In this document: positions 55,181-63,099 of the stretch, piece after piece | Layout of the letters: each line of letters begins with the position of its first letter | Numbering within the stretch: position 1 is the stretch's first letter | Source of the DNA: Ilyomonas sp965199845 | Lineage (GTDB): Bacteria; Bacteroidota; Bacteroidia; Chitinophagales; Chitinophagaceae | Direction: 5' to 3' | NCBI GenBank assembly: GCA_965199845.1 | Contig: CBDATZ010000058.1 | Span: 62,001-126,000 of the forward strand | Length of the DNA: 64,000 nt | Translations under genes and position numbers: made by a program | Notes under the pieces: model-generated | What the model was told of the DNA's origin: nothing | Databases searched by the model: none | What the model saw: only the letters and a program-made list of their open reading frames with translations

Positions 55181-55228
55181 TGTAAGCTTCCCTTATTTTA
55201 GTGCCGTGAGCAATTAGAGTTTTCTAAG

Positions 55229-56150
55229 TTAATCATCTTTTTGTTTTTCAAGTATTTTATCCACTAAACGGCTCTCTTTAATTGGTAAAGTATTTCCGTT
55301 CGCCGTTTGTGGATAAAGCTGTGGTTCGGATTCTTTGCTTTTGTAATACTGTTGAGTAAAGGCAACCGGTGACAGATAACCTAATGATTTGTGCGGTCGC
55401 TCTGTATTATAATCCATTCTCCATTCGCTGCTCATGGCTCTTACTTCTGCCAGTGAGTAAAATAAGTAAGCATTCAATAGCTCACGCCTGATACTTCCGT
55501 TCTTTCTTTCAATGTATGCATTCTGCATCGGTCTCCCGGGTTGTATGTACTGCATCTTAATATTATTGTCTTCACACCACTCTTGCAGGCGGTGAGAAAT
55601 AAACTCAGGACCATTATCACTTCTTATAACAGCAGGTTTCCTTTTTTGTTTTATCAAAGTATCCAGCACTCGTATTACTCGTAAAGCAGGCAATGAAGTG
55701 TCAACCTCAATGGCCAGCGATTCACGGTTGAAATCATCGATGACGTTCAACAAACGGAACTTTCTTCCATCCACCAAACTGTCACTCATAAAATCAATAC
55801 TCCATGTCTCATTGGGCGCTGCTGCTTTTATCAGGGGTTGCTTTACTCTGTCAGGCAGGCGCTTCTTTGCCCTTCTTCTGATGTTTAATCTCATCTCTGT
55901 ATACACACGATAAATACGCTTGTGATTCCAATGATGCCCTTTGTTCCATAGCCGATAGCAGCACTGCCAGTAGCCAATGGCTTGCCGTGTTTATCCGTCA
56001 GTTCTGTTAGCGCTTTCTGTAGCTCACTGTCGTCTTTGGACTTTGCTTTGTACTGACAGGTTGTCACGATACCCATCAGCTTACACGCTCTTCGCGGTTA
56101 CTGAGCTGTTCATCTGTTACCAAGTACTCAACAGCTTCCCGTTTCACTCC
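55229..56150 (-). pseudogene. IS407-like orfB transposase, frameshifted
   Basis: The main open piece (55229-55906) has NETWSIDFMSDSLVDGRKFR, IRSDNGPEF (second Asp), GRPMQNAYIERKNGSIRREL (Glu) and DYNTERPHKSLGYLSP. Upstream, the pieces CYRLWNKGHHWNHKRIYRVY and KSKDDSELQKALTELTDKHG lie in other frames, with breaks near 55985 and 56085. All DDE residues are present, but no single frame encodes the protein. Confidence 0.85.
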
Positions 56151-56155
56151 AGGCG

Positions 56156-56419
56156 TTACAACTTTTTTTCCAACAGATTTTTTAGTGCACGGTTTTCAAT
56201 ACTCATTTCGGCAAACATTTTCTTCAGCTCTGTGTTCTCCTTTTCCAGCTCCCGCATCTTTGTCACATCACTCAGTTCCATGCCTCCATACTTTGCTTTC
56301 CAATTGTAAAATGTTGCATCGCTGACACCCAATTCCCGGCAGATCTCTTTGACTCCTATGCCAGCTTCTTGTTTCTTAATCGCTGCCATCATCTGGCCTT
56401 CTGTAATCTTTCTTTTCAT
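56156..56419 (-). CDS. IS407-like orfA
   Basis: 87 residues, open: MKRKITEGQMMAAIKKQEAG, IGVKEICRELGVSDATFYNW and KYGGMELSDVTKMRELEKEN with a leucine-zipper-like end. This is a Tnp_1 helix-turn-helix protein typical of IS407-group elements. The orfB reading frame follows but is broken. Confidence 0.85.
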   Translation of the reverse strand: MKRKITEGQMMAAIKKQEAGIGVKEICRELGVSDATFYNWKAKYGGMELSDVTKMRELEKENTELKKMFAEMSIENRALKNLLEKKL

Positions 56420-56498
56420 GTTTTGTAAAATTTAAAGTTAACTATTCAATCACTCAGTTAACTCTAAACCCACCGGCTGAATTTCAGGGAAGCTTACA

Positions 56499-56817
56499 GC
56501 GCCAATTGGTTATTGCAATCAGAACTATTCTTGCAGGAAACAACTACTATTCACCGGAAATTTCAATCAAACTGATTGACAATTCTGAAAATAATAAAAA
56601 ATGGAAAAAAGTTAAACGTGTTCTTTCAAAACGTGAAATGGAAGTGCTGCACTTGTTAGCTAAAGGATTAACAAATGAAGAAATTGCATCGAAGTTGGTG
56701 GTAAGCAAGCGAACAATTGATACACACCGCCAGAATATGCTTGTGAAATTACACGTTGAAAACTCCGTAAGCCTAATTATTACTGCTATTAAATTAGGAA
56801 TTCTGGATCAGTTTTAA
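56499..56817 (+). pseudogene. C-terminal fragment of a LuxR/NarL-type response regulator
   Basis: After the IS end, an open frame reads QLVIAIRTILAGNNYYSPEI and then the LuxR HTH: LSKREMEVLHLLAKGLTNEE, IASKLVVSKRTIDTHRQNML, ENSVSLIITAIKLGIL. Only the linker and DNA-binding half remain; the receiver domain with the phospho-Asp is gone. The first in-frame start is TTG at 56506. Not expected to be regulated normally. Confidence 0.75.
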
Positions 56818-56966
56818 ATAGCGGAAAATTGTAACCTGACCCCTTCTGTGATAAGTTAAAATCTGTCTCATTAATATATTCATTGTCTGTTATCAACAGG
56901 ATACGGTTAGCTGAAAAAAGTCTTTAACTGGTAGTCTTTAGCTAAATAATTCAAGTTGTTAGTTAA

Positions 56967-57794
56967 TCAAGGGATTTTATTAAGAGTAAAAGCAAGGATA
57001 AAAAGGACAAGTTTGAGAAGAAACCCTTTGAAAGTTACAGCATGAATGGTTCTGAGAAACAAGGCTTTGATCTCACTGAATGTGGTTTCGATTCTTTTCC
57101 TCATTTGTTCTTTCAGAAAGCTCATCCATGGCTCATCTTTTCTCTTTGCATTGCTTCTGCGCTGTATCATCAGTTCAATCCCATCCGTTTCTTTCATATC
57201 ATCTTCTATGGTGTAATCGGTGTAAGCCGCATCGCCATATATTTTACTTTCTGCTGCCACTGCCAGGGAAAGTTTTTTCAGTCCCTGTACATCGCTTTCA
57301 CATCCCGGCACAAAGCAGAACTCAACCGGAATGCCTTGTGCAGTAGAGAGCACCTGCACTTTTACTCCATAAAAGTATCTTCTCATGCTTGCCTGTTTTC
57401 CTCTCCATTGCTTTCCGCTGAGCAGTCTTGAACGGCTGATACGAATGTTGTCACATACTGCCACTGGGAAAGAATCAATGATGTATTCGGATGCACCGGC
57501 AGCTGTCTTCAAACAATGACCGATCTGATAGAACAGGCTGAACAGCAATTCTGCTACCTCATGCAGACGCCGGTTGAAACGACTCTTATCCAACATACGG
57601 GGAACCAGCTTTGCTATCTTCATGAACTGTCTTGCGTTGTCCTGATGACCACCAAAGTAAAGAGCCGATACAAGGGCTGTTGTAATCACTTCACTATCAC
57701 TTACTTTCCTTCTTTTATCTTCCTTGTGTTCAACTGCTTTTAAAATGTCATCCACAATACAATAAAGAGCTATAATTTTATCCTCACAGAGCAT
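56967..57794 (-). CDS. IS982-family transposase
   Basis: 275 residues, intact. Family blocks: CEDKIIALYCIVDDILKAVE, KVSDSEVITTALVSALYFGG, DKSRFNRRLHEVAELLFSLF, YIIDSFPVAVCDNIRISRSR (first Asp region), YGDAAYTDYTIEDDM (second Asp) and RKRIETTFSEIKALFLR (Glu). The start is the ATG at 57792-57794. A degraded relative of the 5' end occurs at 16915-17145, so the element has moved in this genome before. Inverted repeats could not be fixed. Confidence 0.9.
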   Translation of the reverse strand: MLCEDKIIALYCIVDDILKAVEHKEDKRRKVSDSEVITTALVSALYFGGHQDNARQFMKIAKLVPRMLDKSRFNRRLHEVAELLFSLFYQIGHCLKTAAGASEYIIDSFPVAVCDNIRISRSRLLSGKQWRGKQASMRRYFYGVKVQVLSTAQGIPVEFCFVPGCESDVQGLKKLSLAVAAESKIYGDAAYTDYTIEDDMKETDGIELMIQRRSNAKRKDEPWMSFLKEQMRKRIETTFSEIKALFLRTIHAVTFKGFLLKLVLFILAFTLNKIP

Positions 57795-58171
57795 CGGTAC
57801 ATAATTTTAAGTGTGGTAACTCAAAATTATTCCTTATCCCTTGCTCTGTTCTCTTATTCTATAACTAGCAACTTGGGTTAAATAAAATTCTGCATCGGGT
57901 AAAGACTTACTACTATAATTGCACACAAACTATTCTGAAAGCTATTTGTAACCCTTGTGAAAAGTTTATTTCATTGCTCGTTATGTAAAGATATAGAGTT
58001 AAAGACCTTTATTTCCACAGAGAACTTCTTGCATAGTGATACTTATTGCCTGAAACCGGCTCTTTGCCACTCATGTCTGAAATATGACATCAATCATCTT
58101 TTTACCTAACAACCGTCACGTATTGCCAGTGTTTTGAGGCGCAGCTTTGCAGTATCAAAAACGATACTTAT
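57795..58171. other. Gap after the IS982 gene
   Basis: Contains the IS982 5' end (AATTTTAAGTGTGG and TATCCCTTGCTC) to about 57850. The rest holds no supported gene. Confidence 0.4.
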
Positions 58172-58561
58172 ATGCAACATGCTATCACCAATGCAGAAAT
58201 TTCAAATCTTATCAATGCAGATTTTTATACCGTTTCCCAAACATCCCGAACCAAAACAAATCTTTTCTCCCGGTTTTTTTCATGGTGCGAAACCCAGGAA
58301 GAGAGCCGCTTCTTATGGCTTGTATTAACGTATCTGGGACAGATCGGACTTGCCTTGCCGGCTACCTTAGCAGCCATTGTTTTTTTAGGTGGCAACAACT
58401 TCAATCTTTGGATATTCGCCTGCGTTATCAATGTGCCGGTATTAGCTGTTAACCTGGCGGCACAGGCGACCAAAGTTACCTTACCTGCTTTGTTTTTTGC
58501 CTGGATAACAGATGCTGTCATCATCATGTCTTGTGCAGCTTACTTCTTTATGCATTCATAA
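58172..58561 (+). CDS. Conserved hypothetical membrane protein
   Basis: 129 residues with a short cytoplasmic start (ITNAEISNLINADFYTVSQT) and four likely helices (FLWLVLTYLGQIGLALPATL, AAIVFLGGN, FACVINVPVLAVNLAAQATK, LFFAWITDAVIIMSCAAYFF). No family assigned. It lies 35 bp before the SDR gene, probably co-transcribed. Start chosen at the ATG at 58172; overlapping frames on this strand are shadows. Confidence 0.6.
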   Translation: MQHAITNAEISNLINADFYTVSQTSRTKTNLFSRFFSWCETQEESRFLWLVLTYLGQIGLALPATLAAIVFLGGNNFNLWIFACVINVPVLAVNLAAQATKVTLPALFFAWITDAVIIMSCAAYFFMHS

Positions 58562-58596
58562 ATGCCGGCTTTCTAACCAATATAAATCAGCGCATC

Positions 58597-59323
58597 ATGG
58601 ATAAATATCTTACGGGCAAAACAGCCATCGTAACCGGCGCCGCATCCGGCATCGGGGAGGCTACCGCCTTACTTTATGCTGACCTCGGAGCTAATGTTGT
58701 CATCTCCGATATTGATGAGTTAAAAGGTAAAGAAGTAGCCGGAAGAATACGGCAGGGAGGAGGTAACGTATTCTTTCTCAAAACGGATGTAAGCAACCCG
58801 CATGATTGTGAGCAGCTATTAATCAAAACAGCCGAAGCTTTCGGCAGCATAGACATCGCTTTCAACAATGCCGGTATCGGCGGAGAAAGCAACCCCGCAG
58901 GCAACATGAGTATCGAAGGCTGGAACAAGGTCATTGCAGTGAATCTCAACAGTATCTTCTATTGTATGAAATACCAGTTGTTACAAATGGAAAGGCAGCG
59001 CAGCGGAGCTATTGTCAATAACTCTTCCATTTTGGGTTCTGTGGGCTTTGCTAATTCTGCCGGATACGCAGCCGCCAAGCATGGCATTATTGGCTTAACA
59101 CAAACGGCAGCGTTGGAATATTCCGCAAAAGGCATTCGTATCAATGCGGTAGGTCCTGCTTTTATTAATACGCCGTTATTAACAGAAGCGGGCATGAGCA
59201 ACGAAACAAAACAGTCTGTATTAGTGCCGCTTCACCCGATTGGGCGCTTAGGCGAATCAAAAGAAGTAGCTGAGCTGGTAGTCTGGCTTAGCTCAGGCAA
59301 AGCCTCCTTTGTTACCGGAAGTG
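58597..59323 (+). pseudogene. SDR family oxidoreductase, truncated by IS3
   Basis: A classical short-chain dehydrogenase: Rossmann motif AIVTGAASGIGEATAL (TGxxxGIG), NNAGIGG, Ser in NNSSILG, the catalytic YAAAK and NAVGPAFINTPL. Cofactor-binding Asp in VVISDIDE suggests NAD. Starts at ATG 58597 after the membrane gene. At residue about 242 (SGKASFVTGS) the IS3 copy begins, so the C-terminal substrate-loop end (usually about 10-15 residues with the family end) is replaced by VRCVDFAGQ-type IS sequence. It may be partly functional or inactive. Confidence 0.85.
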
Positions 59324-59358
59324 TGAGGTGTGTCGATTTTGCCGGACAGAGAAGTTGC

Positions 59359-60192
59359 TTAGGTTTTGTAAAAATAGTAGTTTTTTTCAAAGTCATTGGG
59401 GCATTGATAACCGAGAGATGAGTGCCTTCGTTTTGTGTTGTAATACATCTCTATGTACTCAAAGATTTCTGTGTGGGCATCCTGCAGATCGTCGAAAGCA
59501 CCATCCTGCAACAGTTCTGTTTTGAAACGGCTGAAGCAGGACTCCATAAAGGCATTATCGTAGGGGTTATCTGACCGGCTCATGCTCTGCAACATCTGCC
59601 CCGATGCAATCAGTTCCCGGAACCCGTTGCCTGCATACTGACCGCCGCGATCAGTATGAACCATCAATCCTTTTGCATCGCTGCGGCGGCTCATCAGTGC
59701 TTTTTTGAAAGCTGTTACCACCAGCGCTTCTTTCATGTGACTGTCTAACTGCCAGCCGGTAATTCTGCGGGAATACAAATCCATCCAGACTGCCAGGTAA
59801 AGAAAGCCGCCACCTGCCAGCGGGATATAAGTGATGTCTCCCACCCAGACTTCACCGGGCTTTTGCGGCGCCTCTCTTTCCAAAAGCAGGTTGGGGCTAA
59901 TGGGGTAAGGATGACGGCTGTCAGTTGTACGGGGCACAAAGCTGCGGGGCTGGATCGCTTTCAAGCCGTGCTCTGTCAGCACTTTACGAACTTTGTACCG
60001 GCTTGTCTTTACCTCTGCTGCTTTCAGTTCCGCCACTATCCTGCGCGCACCATAGCGCCTGCGGTGCTCCTGAAAAATATCAACAATATGCTCTTCCATT
60101 TCTTTTTTCTTTTGGTCAGCAAGGCGGCTTCTTTTCTGCTGCTTCCAGTCGTAGTAAGCGCTGCGGCTTACCTGAAGCACCCGGCATAGCAT
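59359..60192 (-). CDS. IS3-family transposase orfB (copy 2)
   Basis: Same 277-residue protein as copy 1 with the rve core (VWVGDITYIP, VHTDRGGQYAG, AFMESCFSRFKTEL). Expressed as an OrfAB fusion by -1 frameshifting at the A7 run just upstream. Intact. Confidence 0.92.
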   Translation of the reverse strand: MLCRVLQVSRSAYYDWKQQKRSRLADQKKKEMEEHIVDIFQEHRRRYGARRIVAELKAAEVKTSRYKVRKVLTEHGLKAIQPRSFVPRTTDSRHPYPISPNLLLEREAPQKPGEVWVGDITYIPLAGGGFLYLAVWMDLYSRRITGWQLDSHMKEALVVTAFKKALMSRRSDAKGLMVHTDRGGQYAGNGFRELIASGQMLQSMSRSDNPYDNAFMESCFSRFKTELLQDGAFDDLQDAHTEIFEYIEMYYNTKRRHSSLGYQCPNDFEKNYYFYKT

Positions 60193-60242
60193 CTGTGCCT
60201 TGTATTGCCCCGCTTGTGTCTCAATAAACCGGTAGCGCTCCC

Positions 60243-60554
60243 TCAGGTCTGACGGCTGAAAATGAGCAAGGCTTTTTTTAAAATATCACGCTCCTGCTCC
60301 AACTCTTTGATCCGTTTGAGTAAGGAAAGTTGATCTTCACCCGCAGCAGGGCTGTTCTCCTTACCAACTGTATTTGGCTGTCCCTGGCTGCTGTTGTGAC
60401 TGCGGCTTCTCCACCGGTAGATAATGTTCTCACCAATGCCTAAGCTGCGGGCAACCTCGCTCACCGGGCGACCGTTGCTGATCATTTGTAACACCTCTTC
60501 CTTAAACGAAGCATCGTACTTGCGGCGCTTGATACCGCTGCTGTTCTCTTTCAT
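60243..60554 (-). CDS. IS3-family transposase orfA (copy 2)
   Basis: Same 103-residue protein as copy 1: HTH (FKEEVLQMI, SEVARSLGIGENIIYRW) and leucine zipper (RIKELEQERDILKKA). Confidence 0.92.
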   Translation of the reverse strand: MKENSSGIKRRKYDASFKEEVLQMISNGRPVSEVARSLGIGENIIYRWRSRSHNSSQGQPNTVGKENSPAAGEDQLSLLKRIKELEQERDILKKALLIFSRQT

Positions 60555-60607
60555 TCCTGTTGCTAATTTATAGCAACTTTACTGTCCGGTTTTATTAGAC
60601 CATCTCA

Positions 60608-61132
60608 GTGAACACCTCTTTTGTCCAGACCAATATATATTTCATCAGTTTCTACTTGTCCCATTTCAGGGACAGTTGTACGGAGGTGATTTTGCAAAGA
60701 ATAGCAAGTCAATCCTGTAAATATGTCTATAAGTCTGTTGTAACGAACTTTTGCTAAAAGACCTTGCTCGTCATTCATCGCATATTTACTTATAATTCCA
60801 GGTGTAGCGTCAGGAATCTTCGTTTCTGCTAAATGTTCTGTCGGTCTAAAAAATGTTTGCTTAGTCAATACGATTTTATATAAGGCTCTTCCAACGGGGC
60901 GAATTATCCATTCAAATCCTTCCGGGGCTTTCTTAATAATACTTTCTGGTAATGCAGCTCTGTATCGGAACGAATACAGTATATCCCCAAGATTTTTAGG
61001 AAGTTGAATATTCAACTTTGTTGCAGTAGTTATAATCTCTTCACGTGTGAATGGAATTTCAGTAACGCCTTTCTTATAGGTTTTTAAAAATATTGCCTCA
61101 ATGATTTGAGAATAACGATTTGCTTTTGCCAT
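60608..61132 (-). pseudogene. Split restriction-type gene, N-terminal part
   Basis: The first 175 codons of the gene interrupted at the GTG duplication. I place the start at the ATG 61132, after the methyltransferase stop (61147); the TTG at 61159 overlaps it. The protein reads ANRYSQIIEAIFLKTYKKGV, EIPFTREEIITTATKL, PKNLGDILYSFRYRAALPES and VETDEIYIGLDKRGVH. The E-x(n)-D-like run ETDEIYIGLD may be near an active site but no nuclease motif is proven. It sits 14 bp behind the methyltransferase, the usual place of the restriction partner. The rest is at 49674-49946. Confidence 0.8.
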
Positions 61133-61146
61133 AGTTTTTCGGGTGC

Positions 61147-62478
61147 TTATCCCCGCCAACGCAATATAACTACTTCTTCATTCAAGTCCGTTTTTGTAGT
61201 AGTTGAGAACCTTGTTCTGAATAAATCAATTCTTACAAGCTCATAACCTAACGTTTGAGCAATTTCCGCAAGCAAATGCCCGGTTCTAATCATAACTCTT
61301 AAATATGAAGCTTGGTCACCTACTACATAAGCTAAAAAGGCTCCCGGTTTTAAGACAGATTGTAACTCTATTAAATGTTTCGCCATGCCACCAAAATATA
61401 ACTTTGTTACTTTATGATAAAGTTTTTCAAATCCCGATGTTTTTCCAAGTTCAATTCGCCTCATCTCAATTTCATTAGCGATTCTTTGAATCTCTGGAAA
61501 GGACTTTACATAATCATCATCATTATCACCTTTATAAACACCTCTTGTATTAGAACGCAATAAAGTTTTTTTAAACATTTTTAGTTCCTCATTACTACTT
61601 ATAAAACCTAACAACACTGATTCAAGACGAGTGGTTCTTGTATAATCTTTTTCATTTGGGTAAGGCGGAGAGGTTATTACTGCTGATATTTTTTGTCCAT
61701 TTAATAATTCTTTTAAATTTCTAGAGTCACTAAGAAATACCTTAGCTGCTACGTCCGTATGTAAGGCTTTTGAATGTTCTATGTCTCTAACGATTTTTGA
61801 AACTTGTTTAAACCAAGGAAAAATTACAGGAGAATCTGGTTTTAGTTTTCCTACTCCAACTTCAGGACCAAATCGGAGGTTGCTAAATTCAAAAACCGAC
61901 GATTTAGCCAAAGCGAGATTAAAGTATTTGTGATATGGGGTGTTTTTATACTCATTTATCTTGTCAAGTAGCGTCAAACATTTATGCAATGGTAAAGAAC
62001 TTAATGAATCTTTGAGCATTAGTTTTTCTTGCTCTTTTGATAGCTGCCGTAAAGATTTTGCTTCTAAATTTCTTAAAGATGGTGTGTCTGTAATGTTCAG
62101 TTTTTCAATTTCGCTGGTTGCTAAATCCTTGATTTTATTTGCTATGTCTAATAATGCAGATGTATCAATATGCCAATCAATTTTTACTGAACTGGCAAAA
62201 TGAGCAAAAGGATTTGCTTCAATTCCAATAGATGGTATGCTTTGTAGTTTCGCTTCCACCAAAGTTGTTCCTGTCCCACAGAAAGGGTCAAGTACAATAT
62301 CATTTTCTGTGAGATTAAACTCCTTTAGATACTGCCTAACGAGATGGGGGGGATAGGATAACACGAATCTGTACCAATCATGGAATTCCTTATCAGAAAA
62401 ATCAAGTTTATTTTTTACCGAGTTCTTTAGGTCGTAGTCTGGAAATAAAGTCTGCAATTGTATGGTCTTTAAAAGCAA
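61147..62478 (-). CDS. Site-specific DNA methyltransferase (amino-methyltransferase)
   Basis: 443 residues. The SAM-binding motif I is DIVLDPFCGTGTTLVEAKLQ (about residues 60-80), followed by the motif IV catalytic TSPPYPNEKDYTR (about residue 265), an (S/D)PPY type that methylates exocyclic amines (N6-adenine or N4-cytosine). Motif order I then IV fits the beta/gamma class. The start is TTG at 62478; no in-frame ATG precedes it, and AGAGGTG lies about 14 bp upstream as a ribosome-binding site. It is one cassette with the split downstream gene, so the pair is probably a type II R-M system whose restriction partner is inactivated. The recognition site is unknown. Confidence 0.85.
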   Translation of the reverse strand: MLLKTIQLQTLFPDYDLKNSVKNKLDFSDKEFHDWYRFVLSYPPHLVRQYLKEFNLTENDIVLDPFCGTGTTLVEAKLQSIPSIGIEANPFAHFASSVKIDWHIDTSALLDIANKIKDLATSEIEKLNITDTPSLRNLEAKSLRQLSKEQEKLMLKDSLSSLPLHKCLTLLDKINEYKNTPYHKYFNLALAKSSVFEFSNLRFGPEVGVGKLKPDSPVIFPWFKQVSKIVRDIEHSKALHTDVAAKVFLSDSRNLKELLNGQKISAVITSPPYPNEKDYTRTTRLESVLLGFISSNEELKMFKKTLLRSNTRGVYKGDNDDDYVKSFPEIQRIANEIEMRRIELGKTSGFEKLYHKVTKLYFGGMAKHLIELQSVLKPGAFLAYVVGDQASYLRVMIRTGHLLAEIAQTLGYELVRIDLFRTRFSTTTKTDLNEEVVILRWRG

Positions 62479-62529
62479 ATCTAACTTTTTTTCACCTCTT
62501 TTTGATTATAGTACGGTGTCCAAAAAGGG

Positions 62530-62728
62530 TTGCAGGCAACGTTGAGGCTTGCCGCAGGGCTGGTATTTTATAACTGTCAGCCCGGCAACTGAAGCCGATT
62601 GAAAAACTGATGTTGAAGTTAACAACTAAAAGCCTAATAGAATTGGGTCAGCCCGATATTAGTTGATAGTAGTACAACTGCCGATTGTTATTACGTCCGC
62701 CAGCATTGCGGCAAACCTTTTGTTGGCT
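62530..62728 (-). other. attC-like site 10
   Basis: Left box TTGCAGGCAAC (62530-62540), matching GTTGCCTGTA at 49647 in 9 of 10 bases as complement, the two ends of the R-M cassette. Right box GTTGGCT (62722-62728). Arms GGCTTGCCGC and GCGGCAAACC pair with one mismatch. Interior has TCAGCCCGGCAACTGAAGC, as in sites 7 and 9. Confidence 0.62.
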
Positions 62729-62745
62729 GTTCGTTGTTCTTCTCG

Positions 62746-63099
62746 TCAAACGTGGTCTGGGAATTTTGCACAAAGTTTTGGAAACAGATTTTTCAAGTCA
62801 TCGCTTTCTTCCGCCCATTCTGTTCCTGTCGTTTCAATTTGTTCTTTAAATGGATAAGGCATTTCTTGTTCTGTAATTTCTTCAAAAACAGTTGATGGCA
62901 CATAACCCATACCTTCCCATTCAATTTCATCCATTGTGTCTGTGTCAAAGTCAACAAGACTTTCGGGGTCTTTAATTGTCTTGTAATAAAAGTCTTTGCC
63001 TTGTCCGATTACCCATTCTCTGAAATCGTTAAAACTGTCGTCACCACAACCACCGTGAATAATATAAATTGCTCCCCAAAGTGTATATTCCGTAGAAGT
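62746..63099 (-). pseudogene. DUF4240 protein, N-terminus cut by IS21
   Basis: The open frame from 63183 begins with IS21 terminal sequence and becomes protein-like at about 63090: YTLWGAIYIIHGGCGDDSFN, DFREWVIGQGKDFYYKTIKD, IEWEGMGYVPSTVFEEITEQ and WAEESDDLKNLFPKLCAKFP. This is the DUF4240 pattern, function unknown. The first about 30 residues are replaced by the IS end. The stop lies 17 bp from the GTTGGCT box, so it was a cassette gene. Confidence 0.75.

Larger units (their letters stand above)
55181..56498 (-). mobile_element. IS3-family (IS407-like) element, degraded
   Basis: Ends TGTAAGCTTCCCT (55181-) and, on the other strand, TGTAAGCTTCCCTG (ending 56498) are inverted repeats that continue with TTAGAGTT in both arms. 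The 1,318-bp length is normal. orfA is open; orfB is frameshifted. The flanks are KilA-N (left) and a LuxR fragment (right), with no matching duplication, so the site has been rearranged. Confidence 0.85.
59324..60607 (-). mobile_element. IS3-family insertion sequence, copy 2
   Basis: 1,284 bp, apparently identical to 49947-51230, same orientation. Left end TGAGGTGTGTCG (59324-), right end GACCATCTCA (to 60607). Right flank GTG (60608-60610) equals the left flank of copy 1. Confidence 0.92.
49944..60610. mobile_element. Composite-transposon-like insertion with 3-bp target duplication
   Basis: Two 1,284-bp IS3-family copies in the same orientation (49947-51230 and 59324-60607) enclose 8.1 kb. 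The outer flanks are GTG (49944-49946) and GTG (60608-60610), the expected 3-bp duplication. The inner flanks are ATG (51231) and GTG (59321-59323), which do not match each other. Excision restores the split gene exactly. A homologous integration of a circle at one IS copy would give the same outline, so transposition as a unit is not proved. Confidence 0.75.

Noticed and set aside
54895..56817. Prophage
   Set aside because: Only a broken KilA-N domain and a LuxR fragment are present; no structural, packaging or integrase gene.
59328..59525. Plus-strand ORF repeated at both IS3 copies
   Set aside because: It is the antisense of the orfB 3' end and IS terminus, identical in both copies.
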